A DNA stretch of 41,819 nucleotides from CBDUBU01 sp965365465 (lineage in GTDB: Bacteria; Bacteroidota; Rhodothermia; Rhodothermales; DASSAV01), in assembly GCA_965365465.1 (NCBI GenBank), contig CBDUBU010000005.1:1-41819 (forward strand), read 5' to 3'. The position numbers and the translations under genes were made by a program. Under the pieces are notes generated by a model. It saw only the letters and a program-made list of their open reading frames with translations, did not search any database and was not told the DNA's origin. This document shows, piece by piece, positions 8,801 to 16,770 of this stretch (positions are counted from its first letter, which is position 1; the number at the start of each line of letters is the position of its first letter).

Positions 8801-9358
8801 TTCAACCAGTACGGCCAGGTTGCCAGGATTGGTCTGAAGAATCTCTTCCATCAGGCGCTGTATTTCTGCATCGCTTTCGGGAGTATTCAGGCGTTCTATC
8901 TCTTCAGCAAGTGCGTATTTGGCCTTTGTGTTTTGCGGGTCCAGTGTGACAGCGTCGCGGAAGTGTTGAATGGCCTGCTCGCTCTGCCCCTGCTGGCTTG
9001 CCAGTCTTCCGAGTAAGACCGCAATCTCACTGTTATCCGGGGCAAGGGAGTGCGCTTTTTCCAGGCGCTCTGTAGCCAGTTCGTAATCCCCTTTGCGCAT
9101 CGCAAAAACGCCGAGGTTGGCCCAGGCGGCTGGTTCAGCCGGAACAAGCTCTGTGACCCGCAGCAATTCATCTTCTGCCCCCAGGCCCTCACCTGCCTGA
9201 AGCGCGGCAAGTCCCGTGTAGAAGGATGCGACAGCCTGCCGGTATTCGTCCGAATCTGCATCGGGAAGCTTTTCGTTGCCGCAGCCGGCCGCAAGGATGC
9301 CTGCTGCGATGAGGGTGGAAACGGCAATAATGTGTATCTTTTTATCGTGGAAGAACAT
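5900..9358 (-). CDS. TPR / FG-GAP / ASPIC-UnbV lipoprotein (1152 aa)
   Basis: ATG at 9358 is chosen over an upstream in-frame start because it gives a lipoprotein signal, hydrophobic stretch then 'ILAAGC'. Order of domains: three or four TPRs ('AWANLGVFAMRKGDYELATE', 'AIQHFRDAVTLDPQNTKAKY'), a linker, FG-GAP/VCBS propeller repeats with Asp-rich Ca-binding loops ('DYNYDFRTDLAF', 'DLDMEGDLDLLL', 'DFDADGDPDAAT', 'DINNDAVLDMVV', 'DLDNNGAFDLLA'), an ASPIC/UnbV module ('PVVHFGLGEHTEADVARIIW') and a long C-terminal part beginning 'CPWLFTYDGQGMQFVTDF'. Probably an outer-membrane or periplasmic surface lipoprotein. It is divergent from a second FG-GAP/ASPIC lipoprotein. The function of this family is not established; carbohydrate or protein adhesion is a guess. 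Confidence 0.88.
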   Translation of the reverse strand: MFFHDKKIHIIAVSTLIAAGILAAGCGNEKLPDADSDEYRQAVASFYTGLAALQAGEGLGAEDELLRVTELVPAEPAAWANLGVFAMRKGDYELATERLEKAHSLAPDNSEIAVLLGRLASQQGQSEQAIQHFRDAVTLDPQNTKAKYALAEEIERLNTPESDAEIQRLMEEILQTNPGNLAVLVELARIAARRGDSATLQQAVSRMAEESAEWPEDLQTQLQTLRENIQQPDTRALATQVAFLRNMLVRLPAFRHDLTSVRIPAEDIAELITRFIRLPQPQNAPAPSDTTLNFAAGTLPFAGETSWSWVGAIVLTAEDAPSIVLANQNAVQPSEGILLPFPGGPADASVAPHAITGLDYNYDFRTDLAFAGSGGLRLYKQEENGSFTDVTAQTTLPADVLRASYTGVWAADLDMEGDLDLLLGVSGKPSVVFRNNGDGSFTRAPLFSEAPDLLNFEWGDFDADGDPDAATLNASGNLQIHENRRGGDFQAQDAPLSNAAAISVADINNDAVLDMVVLLKSGSIQRLSFNTEQNQWVAAEVAQWPQPPAPLDPRASLLFVADLDNNGAFDLLASTPSGEQVWLADTQGGYRLQTSLDGAYAMAVSELTGDGRLDLLGISQDNRPVLLVNQGDIQYHWKILRTRAADVAGDQRINPFGIGGEIELRSGLLFQKQPISEPVVHFGLGEHTEADVARIIWPNGNVQAEFDLASDQTVLANQRLKGSCPWLFTYDGQGMQFVTDFIWRSPLGLKINAQETAGIMVTDDWVKIRGDQLVARDGYYDVRITAELWETHFFDHVSLMVVDHPDGTEVFVDERFAFPPPELALHAAAPLKSIAGAWDDQGKEVTSTVVALDQQYLGGFKLGPYQGVAEDHYVEIDLGNDAPAQGPLLLVANGWLHPTDSSINVAISQGNHAPPVSLSVEVPDSKGGWVVFRDNLGSPSGKVKTILIDLEGAFKPDTPRRLRLRTTMEIYWDSFAWTTRQPQVELRTQHLQPDVAELRYRGFSNIVQENPHDPEIPEYHNLNGRTRFWRDLVGYYTRFGDVRELLEKVDDRYVIMNAGDEMTFQFPVPPAPPAGWTRDFVLIGDGWIKDGDYNTTFSTTVLPLPTHNSPEYDTPPTQLEDDPVYQRFPEDWQKYHTRYISQERFQEALLLK

Positions 9359-9376
9359 AGCTCGTGATAGCTCGTG
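9357..9376. repeat. Two tandem 10-base direct repeats at the start of the TPR/FG-GAP gene
   Basis: The unit ATAGCTCGTG occurs twice head to tail with no spacer, one helical turn apart. It abuts and overlaps the start codon of the minus-strand lipoprotein gene (CAT at 9356-9358). This places it in the untranslated leader, where it could bind a regulator or modulate initiation. It could also be a chance duplication. Confidence 0.6.
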
Positions 9377-9547
9377 AAGGGAATCGGAAGCATCTTTCCG
9401 CAGCCAGGGACGTTTCCTGCTTTGGAACAGGCAATGACATAACAACGGCAGGCAGCAACGTTCCCGGAGTTTCCTTAATGATCTGCCTGTGCCTTTGCCA
9501 TGTCATCACAGCCTTATGCGTTCAGGAATTGTTTCGAGTCGAAGAAT

Positions 9548-12500
9548 ATGATGCACCGCATCCTGTTGCAAAGTCTGTTTTTTTCATTCGTACTTATTTC
9601 ATTCGTCTTTGTGTCGGGGTGCGGTTCAGAGCCTCCGCTGTTTGAACTGCTCTCCCCGGAAACCACCGGGATCGCTTTTGCGAACACCATTACCGATAAC
9701 GATTCACTTGTCAATGCGCTGAGCTTTGACAACGTCTATAACGGCGGCGGCGTAGCTATAGGCGATTTCAACAACGATGGGTTACAAGATGTTTTTTTCG
9801 CCGGGAATATGGTTTCTAACCGGCTGTATCTGAATCGTGGAAAGCTTGCCTTTACGGACGTTACGGAGGCCGCAGGTCTCTTGAACCATGCATGGTCTAC
9901 CGGAGTTGCGCTGGTTGACATCAATGGAGACGGATGGCTGGATATCTATGTAAGTGTCGCGGGCACAGACGAGGCCGACGACATGGAAAATATGCTGTAC
10001 GTCAATCAGGGGGTTGACGGGCAGGGAATTCCTTCCTTTGTAGAGGTTGCAAAGCTGTACGGGGTTGCTGATCCCGGCTTCGGCGTGCAGGCCGCTTTTT
10101 TCGACTATGACCGGGATGGAGACCTCGACCTGTACGTGCTTAACAACGCACTCGACAACTCCGACAAAAATTCAATCCGGCCGCGAAAGCTGAACGGAGA
10201 GGCCGTCAGTACAGACCGGTTGTATCGAAACAACGGCGACAATACGTTTACCGATGTGTCCGGTGAGGCCGGGGTTTTGGTTGAAGGGTATGGCCTCGGC
10301 GTTGCCGTTCAAGACATCAATCTGGACGGATGGCCTGATGTGTATGTGTCCAATGATTTCCTCACCAACGACATCATTTATGTAAACAATCAGGACGGTA
10401 CGTTTATCAACCGCGCAGGCGACTACCTGAAGCATCAGGCGCACTCAGCCATGGGCAACGACCTTGCCGACATAAACAACGATGGACTGGTCGATATCTT
10501 TGTTCTGGATATGCTCCCGCGGGACCGCAAGCGGGAAAAACTGATGCTTCCGCCGGGCAACGATGATATGTTCGAGGCTATTCTCGCTATGGGTTATGAG
10601 CCTCAATATATGCGAAATATGCTGCAACTGAACAATGGCTTTGGCCCGGATGGAAAACTCACGTTCAGCGAGATCGGCCAGTTCGCAGGGGTTCATGCTA
10701 CCGACTGGAGCTGGAGTCCGCTGCTAGCCGACTTCGATAACGACGGCTACCGCGACTTGCTCGTGACCACAGGGCATCGGAAAGACCTGACCAATCTGGA
10801 TTTCATCGTGTACGGACAGCGCTCCCTGATGATGGGAACCGACGAGTCGATTCGCAGGCGCTTGCTCGACACGGTGCGGGAACTGCCGCCTATCAAAACG
10901 CCCAATTTCATTTTCCGTAATAATGGCGATCTGACGTTTTCGGACAAGACCAGCGCATGGGGTTTCGGTTTGCCGAGCGTCTCGCAAGGAAGCGCATTTG
11001 CAGACCTCGATAACGACGGCGATCTGGATCTGGTGATTAACAACATGGATGCGCCTGCCTCGATTTACCGGAATCATGCGGTAGAGGGGAAGGGAGGTCA
11101 TTATTTAAGGATCGCGTTCAAAGGCCCCTCCTTGAATCAGGAGGGACTGGGAGCCAGAATCACACTCCGTTACCAGGGAGAGACGCAGCATCACGATCAT
11201 TCCCGCTATCGGGGTTTCTTGTCTACGGTGGAGAATGTCGCACATTTCGGGACAGGTGGGGCAGCGCGTATAGATTCGTTGGAAATCCAGTGGCCTGATG
11301 GGAAATACGAACTGCTCACGGATGTGCCGGCAGATCAGGTATTGATCCTGAGTCACGACAAGGCAGAGTTGCCCCCTCCGGAGGCGCGTCATATTGCACG
11401 GCCTCTGTTTGCCCGCGTGAATGCGGAGCAGGGCCTTCGTTTCAAGCATAAAGAATATCGCGTAAACGACTTCCGTCAAGAACCCTTGCTGTTCCGGAAG
11501 CTCTCACAGGAAGGGCCGGGTATGGCGGCAGGCTATGAAGACGGCAACGGGCTGGATGATTTTTACGTAGGGGGAGACAGAGGCTCGCATGGAACGCTGT
11601 TTCTCCAGAACAGGCCGGGACAGTTTGTTCAACAGCCTATGCAAGGCGATACGCTGTTCGAGGACATGGGGTCTCTGCTATTTGATGTGGATGCTGACGG
11701 AGATCTCGATTTATATGTCGTAAGTGGAGGCAATCTTCCCTCGCCATCACCGGACGATGGACGCAACGGTATGTCCTCTGAGTTCAGCTTTATTTCCGAC
11801 CAGCGTTCACGTGCAGCGCTGCCTGACTCGTCCCTGTATCAAGACCGGCTTTACCTGAACGACGGGAAGGGGCATTTCGCGCGGGACGAGAACGCATTGC
11901 CCGATATGATGACCAGCGGATCCTGTGTGACGGCTGCAGATTTCGATGGAGACGGCGATCTGGATCTGTTCGTGGGCGGGCGCCTTCTTCCCGCACGTTA
12001 TCCCTTGCCGCCTCGAAGCTATCTTTTGAGGAACGATACCAGAGACGGACAGCCGGTCAGGTTTACCGATGTCACGGAGGAGATTGCGCCGGAACTTGCA
12101 CGCGTGGGAATGGTCGCCGGCGCCCTCTGGACGGATTTCGACCAGGACGAAGACGCAGATCTGATGCTGGTCGGCGAGTGGATGCCTGTAACCTTCTTCA
12201 AGAACACAAATGGGCGCTTTACCAACGTGACGCTAGCTGCCAGTCTGCCGAATACTTCCGGATGGTGGAACAGTCTGTCTGCGGGTGACTTTGACAACGA
12301 TGGAGATATGGACTATGTGGCCGGGAATCTCGGGTTAAACACAAAATACAAAGCTTCAGAGAAGGAGCCTGTCCGGATTTACGCGAGCGACTATGACCAG
12401 AATGGAACGCTGGATCCGGTGCTGACCCACTTCGTTGATGGGACAGAATATGCCGTATATCCGCGCGACGTGATGATTGCTCAGATGCCCGGTATGAAAC

Positions 12501-13171
12501 TCCGGTTCAAGACCTACCAGGACTACGCAGCGGCTGCTTTCGACAGGACGTTTACGGATCGTGAACTGGAAGATGCTTATCGCACGGAAAGTGTCCTTTT
12601 TGAGACGAGCTATCTGGAGAACAGGGGCAACGGAAAGTTTGCAATCAAGTCGCTTCCGGCGCGCGCCCAGTTTGCCCCGGTGTACGGGCTGTTGGTAGAA
12701 GACTTCAATTCGGATGGAAACCTGGATATCCTGGCGGTTGGCAACTCATACGCTCCAGATCCACAGACAGGACGTTATGATGCTTCTGTGGGCGCGCTCT
12801 TTTTCGGCGACGGACGTGGCGGATTTACGTATATAGACGAAAAGCGCAGTGGATTTTTTGTAGACGGTAATGCAAGAGGCATTGCGCAAGTTGCTGTGGA
12901 CAGCAATCGGGTGCTCTTTCTCGTTCCGCAGAATAACGACAGTCTGGAGGTGTTTACGCGCCCGGAAGAAAATGCGGGTACATACATCCGTGCAGGATCA
13001 GCTGACCGATCTGTGATTCTGGATTTTGGGGAAGGGAAACAGAGAAGGTTAGAGCTTTATTATGGATCCGCCTATTTGTCTCAGTCTTCACGGGTCATAA
13101 GGGTGCCGGAGGATGTAAAACGTGTCATAATCAGGAATTACCGGGGCAATGAAAGGGTTCTGGTATTTTGA
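9548..13171 (+). CDS. Large FG-GAP / ASPIC-UnbV lipoprotein (1208 aa)
   Basis: ATG at 9548 (or the adjacent 9551) gives a lipoprotein signal ending 'FVFVSGCGSE'; the 16 residues upstream of it in the open frame look untranslated. The first half carries FG-GAP/VCBS repeats with intact Ca-binding loops ('DFNNDGLQDVFF', 'DINGDGWLDIYV', 'DYDRDGDLDLYV', 'DINLDGWPDVYV', 'DINNDGLVDIFV', 'DLDNDGDLDLVI'), then an ASPIC/UnbV module ('GLGARITLRYQGE', 'LEIQWPDGKYELL'). A second propeller-like half follows ('DVDADGDLDLYV', 'DFDGDGDLDLFV', 'DFDNDGDMDYVAGNLG', 'DFNSDGNLDILAVGN'). This CRTAC1-like architecture is common in Bacteroidota, often near SusC/SusD systems. Its biochemical role is unknown. It is followed at 254 bases by a plug-domain lipoprotein. 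Confidence 0.9.
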   Translation: MMHRILLQSLFFSFVLISFVFVSGCGSEPPLFELLSPETTGIAFANTITDNDSLVNALSFDNVYNGGGVAIGDFNNDGLQDVFFAGNMVSNRLYLNRGKLAFTDVTEAAGLLNHAWSTGVALVDINGDGWLDIYVSVAGTDEADDMENMLYVNQGVDGQGIPSFVEVAKLYGVADPGFGVQAAFFDYDRDGDLDLYVLNNALDNSDKNSIRPRKLNGEAVSTDRLYRNNGDNTFTDVSGEAGVLVEGYGLGVAVQDINLDGWPDVYVSNDFLTNDIIYVNNQDGTFINRAGDYLKHQAHSAMGNDLADINNDGLVDIFVLDMLPRDRKREKLMLPPGNDDMFEAILAMGYEPQYMRNMLQLNNGFGPDGKLTFSEIGQFAGVHATDWSWSPLLADFDNDGYRDLLVTTGHRKDLTNLDFIVYGQRSLMMGTDESIRRRLLDTVRELPPIKTPNFIFRNNGDLTFSDKTSAWGFGLPSVSQGSAFADLDNDGDLDLVINNMDAPASIYRNHAVEGKGGHYLRIAFKGPSLNQEGLGARITLRYQGETQHHDHSRYRGFLSTVENVAHFGTGGAARIDSLEIQWPDGKYELLTDVPADQVLILSHDKAELPPPEARHIARPLFARVNAEQGLRFKHKEYRVNDFRQEPLLFRKLSQEGPGMAAGYEDGNGLDDFYVGGDRGSHGTLFLQNRPGQFVQQPMQGDTLFEDMGSLLFDVDADGDLDLYVVSGGNLPSPSPDDGRNGMSSEFSFISDQRSRAALPDSSLYQDRLYLNDGKGHFARDENALPDMMTSGSCVTAADFDGDGDLDLFVGGRLLPARYPLPPRSYLLRNDTRDGQPVRFTDVTEEIAPELARVGMVAGALWTDFDQDEDADLMLVGEWMPVTFFKNTNGRFTNVTLAASLPNTSGWWNSLSAGDFDNDGDMDYVAGNLGLNTKYKASEKEPVRIYASDYDQNGTLDPVLTHFVDGTEYAVYPRDVMIAQMPGMKLRFKTYQDYAAAAFDRTFTDRELEDAYRTESVLFETSYLENRGNGKFAIKSLPARAQFAPVYGLLVEDFNSDGNLDILAVGNSYAPDPQTGRYDASVGALFFGDGRGGFTYIDEKRSGFFVDGNARGIAQVAVDSNRVLFLVPQNNDSLEVFTRPEENAGTYIRAGSADRSVILDFGEGKQRRLELYYGSAYLSQSSRVIRVPEDVKRVIIRNYRGNERVLVF

Positions 13172-13425
13172 AACTGAACAAGGCTTTTGCGCTCGATGAA
13201 TATTCTTCAAGCTGGCAGGATACGAGAGGGAATTCCCGTGTTCATAGAACAACAGATGCGTACTCTTTCCTGTGTGGTTCATGGAAGTATGCAGGCATTG
13301 AAAAAACAGGAATGGGAGAAGCATCATAACGATGGCGCTGTACGCTTCTGGAAGCGCTGTCCTGATAAGTTGTGAGGCAAAAGCAGCGCCATGCCCTGAA
13401 CCTGTTTGCTAATGGAGAATGAACG

Positions 13426-13926
13426 ATGAAAATTAACTTGCGAATGAGACGGCTCTTTGTCCTTTCAATGCTGGCTCTATCCTTCGGACTGCTTTCCGGA
13501 TGCGCTCATACCAGTTCATCTGCCGATGGCAAGAAGGATGCGGAAAAGGTTGAAGTGGGCTATGGGTCGCAGGATCGAGAGGATGTCACAGGTTCGGTAG
13601 GGTCGGTATCTTCGGACGATGCCGCCAGGCATAAAGTGACGCGCGTTGAGGATCTGTTGGTGGGTCGTGTTTCCGGCGTGAACGTATACACGACTCCGAA
13701 TGGCATTGCTGTTCGCGTTCGAGGCATAACGTCTCCGAACGGCAACAATGAGCCACTCTACGTCGTGGATGGGATCCCCGTAATGCCGGGGCCGGGCGGC
13801 GCTCTGGTCGGGATAAGCGTGAACGATATTCAGTCTATCGATGTGCTGAAAGGAGCGGCGGCCAGCATTTACGGGGTGAGAGGCGCAAACGGAGTGGTTG
13901 TGGTCAAAACCAAGCGAGGAAATTAA
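13426..13926 (+). CDS. Stand-alone TonB-receptor plug-domain lipoprotein
   Basis: Residues 1-26 form a lipoprotein signal ('LSFGLLSGC', Cys26). After a Ser/Lys-rich linker the protein is almost wholly a SusC-type plug domain: 'VEVGYGSQDREDVTGSVGSV' (42-61), 'VEDLLVGRVSGVNVYT' (74-89), 'LYVVDGIPV' (111-119), 'DIQSIDVLKGAAASIYGVRG' (134-153), 'GVVVVKTKRG'. It stops exactly where the beta-barrel would begin in SusC, so there is no pore. The complete lipobox and clean stop argue against a simple truncated pseudogene. It may be a lipid-anchored plug that interacts with a barrel made elsewhere, or a secretin/STN-like partner. ATG at 13426 lies after GGAG at 13413-13416. Confidence 0.88.
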   Translation: MKINLRMRRLFVLSMLALSFGLLSGCAHTSSSADGKKDAEKVEVGYGSQDREDVTGSVGSVSSDDAARHKVTRVEDLLVGRVSGVNVYTTPNGIAVRVRGITSPNGNNEPLYVVDGIPVMPGPGGALVGISVNDIQSIDVLKGAAASIYGVRGANGVVVVKTKRGN

Positions 13927-14009
13927 AGTCGAATGATAGATATTGAAGCGCCGTTTTGAACCAGGAGGCGCCCGACAGCATCGCCCTCTGCACACAGGAG
14001 CCATTTTTT

Positions 14010-15254
14010 ATGAAGTACAATCGCCGATCCTTTTTGCATACGTCTCTGGCTGCGATGGCGGCAACGAGTTTGCCGGGGCGTTCACTCGCAGTTGAAAAAG
14101 GGATAATACCGGCAACGTCGCTGATGTCGGAAAGAGTGCTGGATCTGCACGCTCAAATTAAGGATCCGGTCATTATAGAGGCCATTGAGGTGCTCAGGAC
14201 GCAAGGGCAATATTTCGTCCGCTCGACCTCTCGCGACGGGGTGACAGGTGTTTCGGTGGGGAATATTCGATTTCCGAACCTGATAAGTATTCTGGAAGGT
14301 ATTGTCATCCCGTTCTTCACAGGAAAAGACGCACGCGACCTGGAAGACCTGGTTGACGGCATCTACCTGGAAGGAAGCAATTACAAATATGCAGGGTTGC
14401 CGTTCTGGAGTCCCGTCGGGCAGGTGGAATGGAGCCTGCTGGATCTGCTCGGCAAAACGGCCGGTAAGCCTGCGGCGGCTTTCTTTGGAGATATCATACG
14501 CACGGAAGTACCGGTCTACCTCTCCACGTTTACCCGCGACAAGCCGGCTCAGGAATCGCTTGATGAGATCATAGAGCCTATCAAGCGAACAGGAGTGAAC
14601 GCGGTAAAACTCAAAATCGGGGGCCGCATGGGTCCTGACGTTCTGCCTGGTCGCAGCGAGGCCCTCATTCCGCTTGCGCGACAGGTGTTCGGAGACGACA
14701 TGGTGTTGTTTGCCGATGCCAACGGCTCGTATGGAGTGGAGGAGGGCATTCGCATGGGCCGCCTTCTGGAAGCATACGAATATGCCATTGTCGAAGAACC
14801 CTGCTCATGGGAGGATTTTATTTCCACAAAACAGGTGACGGATGCGCTATCCATGACGGTTGCCGGTGGGGAGCAGGATACCAGTTTGCCCAAGTGGAAG
14901 TGGATGATCGAAAACAGGGCTTTAGATCTCGTACAGCCGGATCTGGTTTACAACGGAGGTTTTATCCGCGCAACCCGGATCGCACGTATGGCTGCCGAAG
15001 CAGGGCTTCAGATCTCGCCTCATGCGCCATCGATGGGGCCGGAGGCAGCCGTCAAGTTCCAGTTTGCCGCCGTGACCCCTAATCTTGGAGAATACCAGGA
15101 ACACCGGGAGGAATCGGAAGAAGAAACCTGGTTTTCGCCTGTATTCATGATAAGGGACGGGAAGGTGCAGATTCCAACCGGAGCGGGGCTAGGAATTACC
15201 TATGACACTTCCATATGGAATAAGGCCGAGAAGATAACCTGCGGGAAAAGGTAG
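14010..15254 (+). CDS. Tat-exported enolase-superfamily enzyme (mandelate racemase / muconate lactonizing group)
   Basis: ATG at 14010 is preferred (ACAGGAG at 13994-14000); it gives a Tat-type signal 'NRRSFLHTSLAAMAA'. The barrel has a full catalytic set: Lys200 and Lys202 ('VKLKIGG'), metal ligands Asp236 ('FADANGS'), Glu262 ('VEEPCSW') and Glu288 ('GGEQDTS'), plus Asp311 and His338 ('ISPHAPSMGPEAA'), the Asp-His pair of mandelate racemases. It therefore should abstract a proton alpha to a carboxylate: racemase, epimerase or acid-sugar dehydratase. The substrate cannot be read from sequence. Export suggests a periplasmic substrate and cofactor-independent Mg chemistry. It follows the plug lipoprotein by 83 bases and is probably co-transcribed with it. 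Confidence 0.9.
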   Translation: MKYNRRSFLHTSLAAMAATSLPGRSLAVEKGIIPATSLMSERVLDLHAQIKDPVIIEAIEVLRTQGQYFVRSTSRDGVTGVSVGNIRFPNLISILEGIVIPFFTGKDARDLEDLVDGIYLEGSNYKYAGLPFWSPVGQVEWSLLDLLGKTAGKPAAAFFGDIIRTEVPVYLSTFTRDKPAQESLDEIIEPIKRTGVNAVKLKIGGRMGPDVLPGRSEALIPLARQVFGDDMVLFADANGSYGVEEGIRMGRLLEAYEYAIVEEPCSWEDFISTKQVTDALSMTVAGGEQDTSLPKWKWMIENRALDLVQPDLVYNGGFIRATRIARMAAEAGLQISPHAPSMGPEAAVKFQFAAVTPNLGEYQEHREESEEETWFSPVFMIRDGKVQIPTGAGLGITYDTSIWNKAEKITCGKR

Positions 15255-15294
15255 CTTGTGTTCCTCGTCGCAGTTCAAATGACAAGGGCGTCAA

Positions 15295-15326
15295 CTCCCG
15301 GTAAAGGGTTTTCAGGATGCCGGGAG
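15295..15326. terminator. Inverted repeat between convergent genes, possible bidirectional terminator
   Basis: CTCCCGG at 15295-15301 pairs perfectly with CCGGGAG at 15320-15326 across an 18-base loop. It lies between the stops of the enolase-superfamily gene and the convergent sulfotransferase gene. There is no T-run on either side, so termination is only suggested by position. Confidence 0.35.
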
Positions 15327-15342
15327 ATGCTCGCTGTGGAGA

Positions 15343-16386
15343 TCAGTCGATAGCGAAGCTCTCTCTTGGATAGAGTTGCAGCGCTACATCTTCGACCACA
15401 TCAAAGATGGCCTTTCGCTCTTCTTTCGTAAGCGAATTCCGGCGCAGCTCGAAAATGCTCGCGCTGTCGCGGCGCAAGTCCTGCACACGTCCCTCCCGCG
15501 CCTCGGCAGAGCCGCTCTGACCCGTCATGCGACGGATCTTTTTTTCCACCTGGCTCGACCATGGAAAATCCAGCGCCTCATAGAGTTTTTTAAACTCGGA
15601 GACAGGATTTGCGCTGATCTTTTCAATCGTCACTACCTGCCAGTCCGGATATTTTGATGCCTGGGCAAGCAGCACTTTATGAACCGCACGCCAGTGGGCT
15701 GCCGACGATACGATGGCGCTGGGCCATTGCTGGTTCAGAAAATCCAGTTCTTCAGCAAAATAGTCGTCCACCAGGTGCTGTTGTCCCTTGAGCTTTCGCA
15801 GATCCGACCACCAGTTCAACCGCTTCAGGCTCGCAGCCAGCGACACAGGATGCTTGATGACAACCACCGGCTTTACATTGAAGCGGCTGTACAAATATTC
15901 GGTCAGTAAGCTGGCCGTGGGGTCCTTAATGACAGCAGCTTCATGAAAAGGGTTCAGCTTTGCGAGGCGCAGATAAAAAGGTCCCCGGCTTCCGACGATG
16001 TTCTTGGCCAGCTTCCGCCAGGTGGAGTCTTTCTTGTGATGCGAAGTGCGAAGGGTAAAGTCGTAAGTAAAAATTCGCTGTATATGCGCGTCGTATGCCT
16101 GCATTTCCTGCGTATCGAGGCTTGGACGCATATAGAAGTCGCGTCTTCGCATACCGTGGGTTCCGCAGGCAGGATTAAACGGTTCGTGAATATAGTCAAC
16201 CGAAAGGGGGAAACTCAGGACTTGCCCTACAAAGGTCGTGCCGCTGCGCGGGACGCCGGTTACATAAACCCAGTTTTTGATTTTTTTCAGTGCTACTGCT
16301 TTCATCATGGTTGGCTGATCTATCCGCTCACAGCCGACGCGCACGAGTAGTGTTAACGCATACTTCATGGCGCCAGCGGCTGCCAT
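15343..16386 (-). CDS. Sulfotransferase family protein
   Basis: Transfers sulfate from PAPS to a hydroxyl or amine acceptor. The 5'-phosphosulfate loop is clear at residues 46-51 ('VTGVPRSGTTFVGQ'). Further along are 'HEPFNPACGTHG', 'VIKDPTASLLTEYL' and 'VVVIKHPVSLAASLKRLNWW', which resemble the 3'-phosphate-binding region (R/K..P...S), and 'PWSSQVEKKIRRMTG' near the C-terminus. Three starts are possible (16386, 16368 and the pair near 16308); none has a good ribosome site, as is common in Bacteroidota. The acceptor is unknown: candidate substrates are lipids, exopolysaccharide or a small metabolite. It is divergent from the carH-like regulator with a 381-base gap. Confidence 0.85.
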   Translation of the reverse strand: MAAAGAMKYALTLLVRVGCERIDQPTMMKAVALKKIKNWVYVTGVPRSGTTFVGQVLSFPLSVDYIHEPFNPACGTHGMRRRDFYMRPSLDTQEMQAYDAHIQRIFTYDFTLRTSHHKKDSTWRKLAKNIVGSRGPFYLRLAKLNPFHEAAVIKDPTASLLTEYLYSRFNVKPVVVIKHPVSLAASLKRLNWWSDLRKLKGQQHLVDDYFAEELDFLNQQWPSAIVSSAAHWRAVHKVLLAQASKYPDWQVVTIEKISANPVSEFKKLYEALDFPWSSQVEKKIRRMTGQSGSAEAREGRVQDLRRDSASIFELRRNSLTKEERKAIFDVVEDVALQLYPRESFAID

Positions 16387-16767
16387 CTGCTTGAATGGGC
16401 ATGTTCTTGCCGCGTGCCGGGAAGGAGGCGCTATGCTACCGTCCTTCTGGTTCGGGCAGCAGGTTAGGTAATCCCCACGAGTCTGACTAACTCTTGGGGA
16501 TGATAAAAATAGTACTTTTGGATGACGCCGCCAGAAAGCATTCAGAGCTGTTTACTTCCTTTGTTCTGGTTGTCAGATTGAAAATGAGGCAGGCGGAATC
16601 ATCTCTGCGCCGAAAACGTCCCATTCTTTAGCGTGAGGTGCTTTTTCACACCTTCAAAACGCAGTTCCCAACCCTAGTTGCGTGTTCTTGCAATAAATCA
16701 TGGAAAAAGTGTCATATGATCGTTTAGTCAGGAAACTTTTTCTCTCTTGGTATAGAAAAACGATCAC
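16387..16767. promoter_or_regulatory. 381-base divergent intergenic region between sulfotransferase and carH-like gene
   Basis: No plausible coding frame is present. It holds two structured elements listed separately: a strong hairpin at 16471-16501 and a widely spaced inverted repeat ending at the carH start codon. A possible extended -10 (TG, one base, TATAGA, 16748-16756) lies 12 bases before that start without a convincing -35. Promoters for both divergent genes should be here. Confidence 0.6.
16471..16501. repeat. Strong 12-base-arm hairpin
   Basis: ATCCCCACGAGT (16471-16482) pairs with ACTCTTGGGGAT (16490-16501), 11 of 12 positions, around the loop CTGACTA. Neither flank has a T-run, so it is not an ordinary terminator. 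It could be an operator for a dimeric regulator or a structured leader element. Confidence 0.7.
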
Positions 16768-16770
16768 ATG
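16713..16770. promoter_or_regulatory. Imperfect inverted repeat overlapping the carH start, candidate CarH operator
   Basis: CATATGATCGTTT (16713-16725) and AAACGATCACATG (16758-16770) are reverse complements at 12 of 13 positions, with a 32-base spacer. The right arm contains the ATG of the carH-like gene. A further CGATCA lies just inside the gene at 16779-16784. The placement over promoter and start codon suggests autorepression of carH-crtB-idi; binding is inferred, not shown. Confidence 0.5.

Noticed and set aside
13187..13375. 62-codon plus-strand frame between the FG-GAP and plug lipoprotein genes
   Set aside because: No ribosome site, no hydrophobic segment or conserved motif; probably leader sequence of the plug lipoprotein unit.
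16387..16767. Possible cobalamin riboswitch upstream of the B12-dependent regulator
   Set aside because: No B12-box-like conserved core was recognised; only a simple hairpin and an inverted repeat are present.
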